Below are positions 39,886 to 49,700 of a stretch of DNA of 64,000 nt, one piece after another. A program made the position numbers and the translations under genes. Under the pieces are notes generated by a model. It made no database searches, was not told the origin of the DNA, and saw nothing but the letters and a program-made list of their open reading frames with translations. The stretch is taken from assembly GCF_007858185.1 (NCBI RefSeq), contig NZ_VFES01000012.1, positions 62,001-126,000 on the forward strand, in the 5' to 3' direction. This DNA is from Pseudomonas grimontii. Lineage in GTDB: Bacteria; Pseudomonadota; Gammaproteobacteria; Pseudomonadales; Pseudomonadaceae. Numbering within the stretch: the stretch's first letter is position 1; each line of letters opens with the position of its first letter.

Positions 39886-40470
39886 ATGTCGACATTAGAT
39901 GAAGAAGAACGCCGCGAATACTACCGTATCGACGACATGATCGCACTTCAAATCAAAAGCCTGTCTGCCCCCGAGGCGGCGAGCAAGGAAGTATTGCTGG
40001 ATGATTCACCGCTGTTCAATCTGCTCAGCGAACTGCACCTGAGCGAATTTGAAGCCCAGCACCTGCTGCGCCAGCTCAGCGAGAAGGATCGCACCCTCGT
40101 CGCCTTCCTGCGCGTGCAGAACAAACGCTTGGACCTGCTCAGCCAGATCATGGCCCGCGGCCTGCTGGATGAGGTCGGCGCGCCGCAGCCGGTGATCATT
40201 TCCGAAGGCGGCCTCGACTTCCAACACCCCTCCCCCCTGACTGTCGGTGCGCACCTGGCGGTCAAGCTGGTGCTGATGCCCCAGGCGCTCGGCCTGCTGC
40301 TGCGCGCGCGAGTCACCCATTGCGATCCCAAGGGCACGGGCTTTGACGTAGGCACGGAATTCGAAGCCATGACCGATGCCCAACGCCAGCTGCTGGCGCG
40401 CTACATCCTGCAGAAACAGGCGCAGGAACGGCGCCTGGCACGGGAACAGAGCGACGCCCAAGACACCTGA
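39886..40470 (+). CDS. PilZ-domain protein (PA2989-like)
   Basis: A 194-residue protein beginning MSTLDEEERREYYRIDDMIA. The N-terminal RREYYRIDD resembles the RxxxR start of PilZ domains; the C-terminal half (LTVGAHLAVKLVLMPQALG, THCDPKGTGFDVGTEFE) fits a PilZ-like beta barrel. The (D/N)xSxxG element is not clear, so c-di-GMP binding is uncertain. It is followed by the GDPD gene in the same direction. Confidence 0.8.
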   Translation: MSTLDEEERREYYRIDDMIALQIKSLSAPEAASKEVLLDDSPLFNLLSELHLSEFEAQHLLRQLSEKDRTLVAFLRVQNKRLDLLSQIMARGLLDEVGAPQPVIISEGGLDFQHPSPLTVGAHLAVKLVLMPQALGLLLRARVTHCDPKGTGFDVGTEFEAMTDAQRQLLARYILQKQAQERRLAREQSDAQDT

Positions 40471-40516
40471 ACTCTCGAATTCACCCCGCCAGACAACCTG
40501 GCGTAAAGGAGCAACT

Positions 40517-41239
40517 GTGACCCTGATCTACGGCCACCGCGGTGCCAAAGGCGAAGCACCGGAAAACACCCTGACCAGCTTCCAGGAGTGCCTCAAGCAC
40601 GGTGTACGCCGCTGCGAACTGGATTTACACCTGTCCATGGACGGCGAGCTGATGGTCATCCACGACCCGACCCTCAAGCGCACCACGGACCGGCGCGGCA
40701 AAGTCGTTGAGTATTCGGCGGCAGACCTGGTGAAGATGGACGCGCGCAAGGGCGGCCCGGGCTGGGTCAAGCCTTGCCCGATTCCACGCCTGGAAACGCT
40801 GTTCGAACAGTGCGACTTCGATCACTGGCAACTGGAAGTCAAAAGCGCCTCGCGCACCCGCGCCGCGACCACGGTGCTGGCAATTCGTGAGATGGCCGTG
40901 CGTTTCGGCCTGATGGACAAGGTCACCGTGACCTCAAGCTCGCGGGAAGTGTTGAAAGCAGCGGTTGAGCTCACTCCCGACCTGTCACGCGGGCTGGTCG
41001 CCGAATATGCCTGGCTCGACCCGCTGAAGGTCGCGCAAAACTACGGCTGTGAGATGCTGGCGTTGAACTGGACGTTGTGCACCCCCGAGCGTCTGGAAAA
41101 AGCCCAGCGCCAGGGCCTGCACGTGTCCGTGTGGACAGTCAACGAACCTGCGCTGATGCGCAGGCTCGCCGACTTCGGCGTAGATAGCCTGATTACAGAC
41201 TTTCCCGGTTTGGCCACTGCCACCCTCGAGAATTACTGA
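40517..41239 (+). CDS. Glycerophosphodiester phosphodiesterase
   Basis: A 240-residue GDPD with a GTG start (MTLIYGHRGAKGEAPENTLT) after a GGAG site. Active-site residues: His7-Arg8 (GHRGA), Glu34 and Asp36 (CELDLHLS), His49 (VIHDP). It hydrolyses glycerophosphodiesters from lipid turnover. No signal peptide, so it acts in the cytoplasm. Confidence 0.93.
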   Translation: MTLIYGHRGAKGEAPENTLTSFQECLKHGVRRCELDLHLSMDGELMVIHDPTLKRTTDRRGKVVEYSAADLVKMDARKGGPGWVKPCPIPRLETLFEQCDFDHWQLEVKSASRTRAATTVLAIREMAVRFGLMDKVTVTSSSREVLKAAVELTPDLSRGLVAEYAWLDPLKVAQNYGCEMLALNWTLCTPERLEKAQRQGLHVSVWTVNEPALMRRLADFGVDSLITDFPGLATATLENY

Positions 41240-41281
41240 AATCGGTCTCCCCGGCCGGCTCAGGCCACCGGCCGGAGCCGC

Positions 41282-42676
41282 TCAAAAAAGCCGGTTGAGG
41301 CCGTCGTAGGCCGCCACCCGATAGGCTTCAGCCATGGTCGGGTAGTTGAACGTGGTGTTGACAAAATACTTGAGGGTATTTTGCTCGCCCGGCTGGTTCA
41401 TGATCGCCTGGCCGATGTGCACGATCTCCGACGCCTGGTAGCCGAAGCAATGCACGCCGAGGACTTCCAGGGTTTCGCGGTGGAACAGGATCTTCAGCAT
41501 GCCTTGCGGCTCACCGGCGATCTGCGCACGCGCCATGCTCTTGAAGAACGCCTTGCCGACTTCATAAGGCACCTTGGCCTTGGTCAGTTCGTGCTCGTTC
41601 TTGCCGATCGAGCTGATCTCGGGAATCGTGTAGATCCCGGTCGGCACGTCGTTCACATAACGCCAGCTGCCGTTGTCGACAATGCTGCCAGCGGCCGAAC
41701 GGCCCTGGTCATGCGCCGCACTGGCCAGGCTTGGCCAGCCGATCACGTCACCGGCACCGTAGATGTTGGTCACGCAGGTGCGGTAGTTCTCGTCGACTTC
41801 GATCTGGCCACGGTTGTTGACCTTGACCCCGATGTTTTCCATGCCCAGCTTGTCGGTGTTGCCGGTACGGCCATTGCACCACAACAAGGCGTCGGCCTTG
41901 ATCTTCTTGCCGGACTTGAGGTGCAGGATCACACCGTTGTCCAGGCCTTCGACCCGCTCGTACTCTTCGTTGTGACGCACGGTGATGTTGTTGTTGCTGA
42001 AGTGGTAGCTCAACGCCTGGGAAATTTCCGAGTCGAGGAAGCTCAGCAACTGGTCGCGGTTATCCACCAGTTCCACCAGCACGCCCAGGCCGCTGAAGAT
42101 CGAGGCGTATTCACAGCCGATCACGCCGGCGCCGTAGATGATCAGTTTGCGCGGGGTGTGGCCCAGGCTGAGGATGGTGTCGCTATCGTAGATACGCGGG
42201 TGGTGGAAATCGATGTCAGCCGGGCGATACGGGCGCGAACCGGTGGCGATGATGATGTGCTTGGCCACCAGCGTCTCGACCACGCCGTTGGCGCACACCA
42301 CTTCGACGGTTTGCTCGTCGGCGAAGCTGCCGGTGCCGAAGAACAGGTCGACACGGTTACGCGCGTAGTAACCGGTACGCGAAGCCACCTGCTTGGAGAT
42401 GACCTTCTCGGCGCTTTTCAGCACGTCCGGGAACGAGAACCAGCGCGGCTCGCCAATGGCCCGGAACATCGGGTTGGTGTTGAACTGCATGATCTGGCGC
42501 ACCGAGTGACGCAAGGCCTTGGACGGGATGGTACCCAGGTGGGTGCAGTTACCGCCGACCTGGCGACGGCTATCGACCATCGCCACCTTGCGCCCTGCCT
42601 TCGCGGCGTTCATTGCCGCACCTTCTCCAGCCGGGCCGGAACCCAGTACCACCACGTCGTAGTTGTAGACAGCCAT
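41282..42676 (-). CDS. sthA: Soluble pyridine nucleotide transhydrogenase
   Basis: A 464-residue flavoprotein of the disulfide-reductase family that swaps reducing power between NADPH and NAD. FAD site GSGPAG (12-17); in GGNCTHLGTIPSK one of the redox Cys is Thr (Cys44, Thr49), which is the SthA hallmark. NAD(P) site GAGVIGCEYASI and late AYRVAAYDGLNRLF. Convergent with the GDPD gene. Confidence 0.95.
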   Translation of the reverse strand: MAVYNYDVVVLGSGPAGEGAAMNAAKAGRKVAMVDSRRQVGGNCTHLGTIPSKALRHSVRQIMQFNTNPMFRAIGEPRWFSFPDVLKSAEKVISKQVASRTGYYARNRVDLFFGTGSFADEQTVEVVCANGVVETLVAKHIIIATGSRPYRPADIDFHHPRIYDSDTILSLGHTPRKLIIYGAGVIGCEYASIFSGLGVLVELVDNRDQLLSFLDSEISQALSYHFSNNNITVRHNEEYERVEGLDNGVILHLKSGKKIKADALLWCNGRTGNTDKLGMENIGVKVNNRGQIEVDENYRTCVTNIYGAGDVIGWPSLASAAHDQGRSAAGSIVDNGSWRYVNDVPTGIYTIPEISSIGKNEHELTKAKVPYEVGKAFFKSMARAQIAGEPQGMLKILFHRETLEVLGVHCFGYQASEIVHIGQAIMNQPGEQNTLKYFVNTTFNYPTMAEAYRVAAYDGLNRLF

Positions 42677-42864
42677 GCGTACTCCTCAGAACAGGCCAGG
42701 CGCACGGTTGGACGCCTGGCTAAATCATGCCGCGGCCAGCGGTCATGAAGGACAATTTGGCTCAAGTGTGTGAACCGGGGCACAGTCTATATAAGGCTCA
42801 ACGCCGCGCACATTAACCCTTGGTCGCGTCGTAGGCCAGTTTTGCCTTTACTACACACGGCTGA

Positions 42865-43875
42865 TTACGGTTTCAGCGCCGTCAGTTGCTCGAACGCCTG
42901 GTTAGTGCGTGTGACGAAGCCGTCCCCTTCGCGCCTCACAAAAAAGGCCGCGATGCCGTGCTGCTCAGCATAGTCCCAGCCTTGCTCAGGCCCGAGGATG
43001 AGCAGCAACGTCGACAAACCATCCGCCATCAACGCCGAAGGGTGCAATACGGTCACCGAGGCCAATTGATGGGTGATCGGCGTACCGGTGCGCGCATCCA
43101 GCGTGTGGGAATAACGCCGACCATCCTGCTGGAAATAATTGCGATAGTCACCTGACGTCGACACGCCAAAGCCGTTCACATTGAGGATTTTCTCGGCGAC
43201 CTGCTGATCGTCACGCGGTTCTTCGAGGGCAATACGCCAAGGTGCGCCGTCAGGTTTATGGCCGGCGGCCTTGAGTTCGCCGGTGGCTTCGACGAGATAG
43301 TCCTGGACGCCCTGGTGGGTGAGCAGCTCGGCGATTCGATCGACTGCGTAGCCGGCAGCGATGCTGTTGAAGTCGACTTCGACCGCGGCGTCCTTGCACA
43401 GCTGCTCGCCGTTTATGCGCAAATGCTGATGGCCGACTCGCTGGCGGACTTGCGCCAGACTCATGGCATCCGGCACCTTCAACTCGCGCGCCTGGGGACC
43501 GAAGCCCCACAGGTTCAGCAGCGGCTCGACCGTCAGGTCAAACGCACCGTCGCTCCCCTGGGACAGCTGCTCGCCGGTGCGCACCAAGAGCAGGATCGGC
43601 GCAGGCATGGGCTGACAGCTGTTCGTCGGCAGGCGGTTGAAACGCGCGATAGCGGAGTCGCTGCGGTAGGTTGACATCTGCCGGTCAACTTCGCCCAATA
43701 GACTTTCCACCTGGTGCTGGAGTTCTTGCGGGCCTGGCGTGCTCGATGTCCTGACGTACTGGATCGAATACGTACTGCCCATGGTTGGCCCGCCAAAGCG
43801 CTCCAGCGAATCGCCGCCGCATCCGGTGAGCAGCGCCACCGCACAGAACATCACCATTTGACGCAGATTGCTCAT
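42865..43875 (-). CDS. apbE: FAD:protein FMN transferase ApbE (lipoprotein)
   Basis: A 336-residue ApbE-family flavinyl transferase. Signal peptide with lipobox LTGC (Cys19). Family motifs: GGPTMGSTYSIQY, GAFDLTVEPLLNLWGFG, the EVDFNSIAAGYAVDRI segment, ATGELKAAG, and SHTLDARTGTPI. I prefer the ATG at 43875 (MSNLRQMVMF) over an upstream GTG. No Nqr or Rnf operon is adjacent here, so its flavinylated partner is not in the window. Confidence 0.93.
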   Translation of the reverse strand: MSNLRQMVMFCAVALLTGCGGDSLERFGGPTMGSTYSIQYVRTSSTPGPQELQHQVESLLGEVDRQMSTYRSDSAIARFNRLPTNSCQPMPAPILLLVRTGEQLSQGSDGAFDLTVEPLLNLWGFGPQARELKVPDAMSLAQVRQRVGHQHLRINGEQLCKDAAVEVDFNSIAAGYAVDRIAELLTHQGVQDYLVEATGELKAAGHKPDGAPWRIALEEPRDDQQVAEKILNVNGFGVSTSGDYRNYFQQDGRRYSHTLDARTGTPITHQLASVTVLHPSALMADGLSTLLLILGPEQGWDYAEQHGIAAFFVRREGDGFVTRTNQAFEQLTALKP

Positions 43876-43938
43876 AAACCCTGCCACTGCCGGAATTGAA
43901 TTAACCTGAAAGCACGCACCTTTTCAGGACCGACCATT

Positions 43939-44472
43939 ATGCGGCATGTCGTTTTGTGTTTATTGCTGATGTTCTCGATCCCGACGTTCGCCAATGAGGC
44001 AGATCGCCTCACCCAGGCGAATTTTCCGGCGCAGTCCCAACAGTTGGCGTTGAAAAACCAGGCCGTGCTGACCTATCTCTGGGCCGATGTCTATGCAGCG
44101 GCGCTGTATGCCCCGGCGGACCTGGGTGCGAAGCAGGCGTGGGACCAGCAAAAGGCGTTGCGCCTTGTGCTGTACTACTTTCGCGATATCGACCGTAGCG
44201 ACGTGATAAAAGCGGCCAACACGACACTGGAACGCCAGCAAGCCAGCGCCCGCTTGAAGCCCGAGCTGGACCAGCTGCACGCCAGCTTTCGTAACATCCG
44301 CAGCGGTGATCGCTACGCCCTGGACTTTCACCCGGGCCGTGGCCTGAATTTGGAGATCAATGACCAAGTGGTGTTCAGCAGTCGCAATGACGCGCTGGCA
44401 AGAGCCTACCTGGGCATCTGGCTGGCGCCCAAGGGCTTGTCGGATGAGTTGCGCGGCAAACTGCTGAAATGA
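43939..44472 (+). CDS. Periplasmic chalcone-isomerase-like protein
   Basis: A 177-residue secreted protein. Signal peptide 1-18 (PTFA|NEADR). The mature part (ALRLVLYYFRDIDRSDVIKA, YALDFHPGRGLNLEINDQVV, ARAYLGIWLAPKGLS) fits the bacterial chalcone-isomerase-like family (CHI_3). Its biological role is unknown. It is divergent from apbE. Confidence 0.82.
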   Translation: MRHVVLCLLLMFSIPTFANEADRLTQANFPAQSQQLALKNQAVLTYLWADVYAAALYAPADLGAKQAWDQQKALRLVLYYFRDIDRSDVIKAANTTLERQQASARLKPELDQLHASFRNIRSGDRYALDFHPGRGLNLEINDQVVFSSRNDALARAYLGIWLAPKGLSDELRGKLLK

Positions 44473-44510
44473 AAAAGGGTGCCAGGTGCAGATGTTGCAG
44501 ATGAACCACC

Positions 44511-44588
44511 GCTATCGGGGGCAAGCCCCCTCCCACATTTGAATCTATTCGCAAATCCAAGTGTGGGAGGGGGCTTGCCTCCGATGAG
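44511..44588. repeat. REP pair
   Basis: Inverted REP copies at about 44511-44541 and 44558-44588, core GGGGGCAAGCCCCCTCCCAC, with a short centre. Confidence 0.88.
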
Positions 44589-44826
44589 CATAGGTATCTA
44601 CACAATTTTCAGAGACTGGCGAGTTCCCCTGTGGCGAGCGGGCTTGTCCCGCGTTGGGCTGCGTAGCAAGCCCCAGTAAGGAAGAACGCGGTGTATCAGA
44701 CACTCTGTGGAGGCTGGTTTTGGGGCTGCTTCGCAGCCCAACGCGGGACAAGCCCGCTCGCCACAACAGCCCTATCTGCCGGGCGTTCAGCGTTGAGCAA
44801 AAGTTGTGTAGATACCCATGCTCCGA
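44583..44826. repeat. Nested inverted repeat, ~245 bases
   Basis: Inner arms 44631-44663 and 44732-44764 are perfect 33-base complements (start GTGGCGAGCGGGCTTGTC). An outer imperfect pair, including TATCTACACAA at 44593-44610 and its complement at 44803-44822, closes the structure. The REP-related arms suggest a composite REPIN-like element. Confidence 0.75.
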
Positions 44827-44859
44827 TGAGGCCCTCACCCACACCACAAGCCCAGCCAT

Positions 44860-44890
44860 GAAAAAGCCCCGAACCAGTCGGGGCTTTTTC
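44860..44890 (-). terminator. Terminator of gap
   Basis: A GCCCCG stem with a seven-base loop and T5 on the minus strand, 16 bases past the gap stop. Confidence 0.8.
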
Positions 44891-44905
44891 ATTCACTGCA
44901 ACGGC

Positions 44906-46354
44906 TTAGCGCGGGAACGCAGGCGGGTTGACCCCGGCCATGTCTTCCATCACGCGAACCACCTGGCAGCTGTAGCCGAACTCGTTGTCGTACCAAACGT
45001 ACAGCACAACGCGGTTGTCCTGGCTGATGGTCGCTTCCGCGTCCACTACGCCGGCGTGGCGCGAGCCAACGAAGTCGGTGGAGACCACTTCCTGCGAGTT
45101 GACGAAGTCGATTTGCTTATGCAGGTCGGAGTGCAGCGCCATGTAGCGCAGGTACTCGTTCATCTCTTCACGGGTGGCGGCTTTCTCAAGGTTGAGGTTG
45201 AGAATGGCCATCGACACGTTAGGCGTCGGCACACGGATCGCGTTACCGGTCAGCTTGCCAGCCAGCTCAGGCAGGGCCTTGGCAGCGGCAGTGGCAGCAC
45301 CGGTCTCGGTGATGACCATGTTCAGCGCGGCGCTACGACCACGGCGATCGCCCTTGTGGAAGTTGTCGATCAGGTTCTGGTCGTTGGTGTACGAGTGAAC
45401 GGTTTCAACGTGGCCGTTAACGATGCCGAACTTGTCATTCACAGCCTTCAGCACCGGCACGATGGCGTTGGTGGTGCAGGAAGCGGCGGACACAATCTTG
45501 TCGTCGGCGGTGATTTCGCCGTGGTTGATGCCGTGCACGATGTTCTTGAGCTTGCCTTTGCCTGGCGCGGTCAGCACAACGCGGTCGATACCCGGGCAGG
45601 TCAGGTGCTGGCCCAGGCCCTCGGCATCGCGCCATACGCCGGTGTTGTCCACCAGCAGGGCGTTCTTGATACCGTACTGGGTGTAATCCACCTCAGTCGG
45701 GTTCTTCGCGTAGATCACCTGGATCAGGTTACCGTTGGCGGTGATGGTGTTGTTTTCTTCGTCGATGGTGATGGTGCCGTTGAACGAGCCATGCACCGAA
45801 TCGCGGCGCAGCAGGCTGGCACGCTTGGTCAGGTCGTTCTCGGCGCCTTTGCGCACCACGATGGCACGCAGGCGCAGGCCGTCGCCGCCACCGGTTTTTT
45901 CGATCAGGATGCGCGCCAGCAGGCGGCCGATACGACCGAAGCCGTACAGGACAACGTCGGTGCCTTTGCGGGCAGCGGCGTTTTGCTGGCCAACCACATC
46001 GGCCATTTCTTCACGCACGAACTGCTCGGCGGTACGACCGGCGCCTTCCTGGCGGAATTTGTAGGCCAGCTTGCCCAGGTCTACCGAAGCCGCGCCGAGC
46101 TTGAGCTCGCTCATGGCCTTGAGCAGGGGGAATGTTTCGTGGACGGAGAGTTCGCTGTCGTCGGCAGAACGATGGCGAGCAAAGCGATGCGCCTTGAGAA
46201 TCGCGATGACTGATTGGTTGATCAGGCTGCGGCCATAGATCGAGCTCACCACATTGTTATTGCGGTACAGCTGACCGATAAGCGGGATCATCGCTTCTGC
46301 GAGTGCTTCACGGTCGATCCATTCACCAAGACACTGGTCGGGCTTCTGAGTCAC
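44906..46354 (-). CDS. gap: Glyceraldehyde-3-phosphate dehydrogenase, extended type
   Basis: 482 residues with a GTG start (MTQKPDQCLGEWIDREALAE) after GGAAGG; the in-frame ATG at 46369 lacks such a site. An ~130-residue N-terminal extension precedes the NAD domain (GFGRIGRLLARILI) and catalytic domain (SAASCTTNA, Cys293; HSYTNDQN). The extended form is common in pseudomonads and is thought to serve gluconeogenic flow. Its terminator lies at 44860-44890. Confidence 0.92.
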   Translation of the reverse strand: MTQKPDQCLGEWIDREALAEAMIPLIGQLYRNNNVVSSIYGRSLINQSVIAILKAHRFARHRSADDSELSVHETFPLLKAMSELKLGAASVDLGKLAYKFRQEGAGRTAEQFVREEMADVVGQQNAAARKGTDVVLYGFGRIGRLLARILIEKTGGGDGLRLRAIVVRKGAENDLTKRASLLRRDSVHGSFNGTITIDEENNTITANGNLIQVIYAKNPTEVDYTQYGIKNALLVDNTGVWRDAEGLGQHLTCPGIDRVVLTAPGKGKLKNIVHGINHGEITADDKIVSAASCTTNAIVPVLKAVNDKFGIVNGHVETVHSYTNDQNLIDNFHKGDRRGRSAALNMVITETGAATAAAKALPELAGKLTGNAIRVPTPNVSMAILNLNLEKAATREEMNEYLRYMALHSDLHKQIDFVNSQEVVSTDFVGSRHAGVVDAEATISQDNRVVLYVWYDNEFGYSCQVVRVMEDMAGVNPPAFPR

Positions 46355-46709
46355 GGGAACCTTCCACATGTAGGGGCTGAAAAAAGGGGCTACATTATGT
46401 CGCCCGACCGCCCGTTGAGCAATGCGCCAACCACAACAAAAAGCCCTTGCAAAAAAATACCACCCCGCTACAGGCCAGGAAACACGCGGGTTTCAGAAGG
46501 CCGCCAATGGCGCACTGCCGCCAACTTGTCCGTAACTCTCCGAAACATCCGTGCAAAACGGCACTACATAATGAGTCAAAAGGCTGCTTTGTTTGTCTTA
46601 GCCACTACATTTCCTACAAACCGTAATAGGCTCAGTCAGCAACTGACAGGCGGCACCTCGGGCCGTTACAATTACCGACTTTGTCGCAACGCTTGGAGCT
46701 CAACCTTCC
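46355..46709. other. Divergent promoter gap between gap and mfd
   Basis: 355 bases with no gene. It must contain both promoters; I see no strong consensus pairs. AAAAAA and ACATTATG-like stretches lie near gap. Confidence 0.6.
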
Positions 46710-49700
46710 GTGCCCGTTCTGCGTCTACCGCTTCTCCCTGCCGCGGCAGGTAAACAGCACTGGGGCAACCTGCCCGGTGCCGCCCTGAGCCTGGCCATTG
46801 CCGAGGCTGCCAGCGCAGCCAAGCGCTTTACCCTGCTGCTCACCGCCGACAGCCAAAGCGCCGAACGGTTGGAGCAGGAGCTGAGCTTCTTCGCCCCCGA
46901 TTTGCCGGTGCTGCATTTTCCCGACTGGGAAACCCTGCCCTACGACCTGTTCTCGCCGCACCAGGACATCATCTCCCAGCGTATCGCCAGCCTGTACCGC
47001 CTGCCGGAACTGGCCCACGGTGTGTTGGTGGTGCCGATCACCACGGCCCTGCATCGCCTGGCGCCGACCAAGTTCCTGCTGGGCAGCAGCCTGGTGTTGG
47101 ATATTGGCCAGAAGCTCGACGTGGAGCAGATGCGCACGCGCCTGGAAGCGAGCGGCTACCGTTGCGTCGACACGGTGTATGAGCACGGTGAATTCGCCGT
47201 GCGCGGCGCGCTGATCGACCTGTTCCCGATGGGCAGCAAGTTGCCGTACCGCATCGACCTGTTCGATGACGAAATCGAGACCCTGCGCACCTTCGATCCG
47301 GAAAACCAGCGTTCCATCGATAAGGTCGAGTCGATCAAGCTGCTGCCGGCGCGGGAATTCCCGCTGCAAAAAGACGCGGTCACGCGCTTCAAGGCGCGCT
47401 TTCGCGAACGCTTCGATGTGGACTTCCGCCGCTGCCCGATCTTCCAGGACTTGAGCAGCGGGATTACGCCGGCCGGTATCGAGTACTACCTGCCGCTGTT
47501 CTTCGACGAAACCTCCACCCTGTTCGACTACCTGCCCCAGGACACCCAAGTGTTCTCGTTGCCAGGCATCGAGCAAGCGGCGGAAAACTTTTGGAATGAC
47601 GTGCGCAACCGCTATGAAGAGCGCCGCGTCGATCCGTCCCGGCCTTTATTGCCGCCCGCCGAGCTGTTCCTGCCGGTGGAAGACTGCTTCGCCCGCCTGA
47701 AAAACTGGCCGCGCGTAGTTGCCAGCCAACAGGATGTGGACGCCGGCAGCGGCCGCGAACGCTTCCCGGCGGCGACGCTGCCGGACCTGGCGATCCAGGC
47801 CAAAGCCACGCAACCACTGGAAGCACTCTCGAACTTCCTCGGCGACTTCCCCGGCCGCGTGCTGTTCACCGCCGAGTCCGCCGGGCGCCGTGAAGTGCTG
47901 CTGGAACTGCTGGAACGCCTGAAGCTGCGGCCGAAAACCGTCGACAGCTGGCCGGATTTTGTCGCCAGCAAAGAGCGCCTGGCGATCACCATCGCGCCAT
48001 TGGACGAAGGCCTGCTGCTGGATGACCCGGCGCTCGCGTTGATCGCCGAGAGCCCGCTGTTCGGCCAGCGTGTGATGCAGCGTCGCCGCCGTGAAAAACG
48101 CGCCGACGCCAACAACGATGCGGTGATCAAAAACCTCACGGAACTGCGCGAAGGCGCGCCGGTGGTGCATATCGACCACGGCGTCGGCCGCTACCTCGGC
48201 CTGCAGACCCTGGAGATCGACAACCAGGCCGCCGAATTCCTCACCATGGAATACGCCGAGGGCGCCAAGCTCTACGTGCCGGTGGCGAACCTGCACCTGA
48301 TCGCCCGCTACACCGGCAGCGACGACGCCCTCGCGCCGTTGCACCGCCTGGGTTCCGAGACCTGGCAAAAAGCCAAGCGCAAGGCCGCCGAACAGGTGCG
48401 CGATGTCGCCGCCGAACTGCTCGACATCTATGCCCGTCGTGCGGCGCGCGAAGGGTATGCCTTCGCCGACCCGAAAGCCGACTACGCCACCTTCAGCGCC
48501 GGCTTCGCCTTCGAAGAAACCCCGGACCAGCAAACCACCATCGAAGCGGTGCGCGCCGACATGCTCGCACCCAAGCCGATGGACCGCCTGGTGTGCGGCG
48601 ACGTGGGCTTCGGCAAAACCGAAGTGGCCATGCGCGCAGCCTTTATTGCGGTACACGGTGGCAAACAAGTGGCGATCCTGGTGCCGACCACCCTGCTCGC
48701 CCAACAACACTACAACAGCTTCCGCGACCGCTTTGCCGACTGGCCGGTGAGCGTGGAAGTGATGAGCCGCTTCAAGTCCGCCAAGGAAGTGAACGCCGCC
48801 GTCGCCGACCTCGCGGAAGGCAAGATCGACATCGTGATCGGTACGCACAAGCTGCTGTCGGACGATGTGAAGATCAAGAACCTGGGCCTGGTGATCATCG
48901 ACGAAGAACACCGCTTCGGTGTGCGTCAAAAGGAACAGCTCAAGGCCCTGCGCAGCGAGGTCGACATTCTTACCCTCACCGCCACGCCGATTCCGCGCAC
49001 GCTGAACATGGCCGTGTCGGGCATGCGCGACCTGTCGATCATCGCCACGCCGCCGGCGCGGCGCCTGTCGGTGCGCACCTTCGTCATGGAGCAGAACAAA
49101 AGCACGGTCAAGGAAGCGCTGCTGCGGGAACTACTGCGCGGCGGCCAGGTGTACTACCTGCACAACGACGTAAAAACCATCGAGAAGTGCGCCGCCGACC
49201 TTGCCGAACTGGTGCCGGAAGCACGCATCGCCATCGGCCATGGGCAGATGCGCGAACGCGATCTCGAACAGGTGATGAGCGACTTCTACCACAAGCGCTT
49301 CAACGTGCTGATCGCCTCGACCATCATCGAGACCGGCATCGACGTGCCGAGTGCCAACACCATCATCATCGAACGGGCGGACAAGTTCGGCCTGGCCCAA
49401 CTGCACCAGCTGCGCGGCCGGGTTGGGCGCAGTCACCACCAGGCGTATGCCTACCTGCTGACGCCGCCCCGCCAACAGATCACCGGGGACGCCGAAAAGC
49501 GCCTGGAAGCGATCGCCAACACCCAGGACCTGGGCGCCGGTTTTGTCCTGGCCACCAACGACCTGGAGATCCGCGGCGCCGGCGAACTGCTGGGCGATGG
49601 CCAGAGCGGGCAGATCCAGGCAGTCGGCTTCACCTTATATATGGAGATGCTTGAACGCGCGGTGAAAGCCATCCGCAAGGGCGAGCAGCCGAACCTCGAT

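Larger units (their letters stand above)
44473..44905. other. Repeat-rich intergenic region
   Basis: 433 bases with two stacked inverted repeats and the gap terminator; no gene seen. See the separate repeat entries. Confidence 0.8.

Noticed and set aside
41249..41277. GC hairpin between the GDPD gene and sthA
   Set aside because: The stem is strong but no T-run follows on either strand, so a terminator call is not supported.
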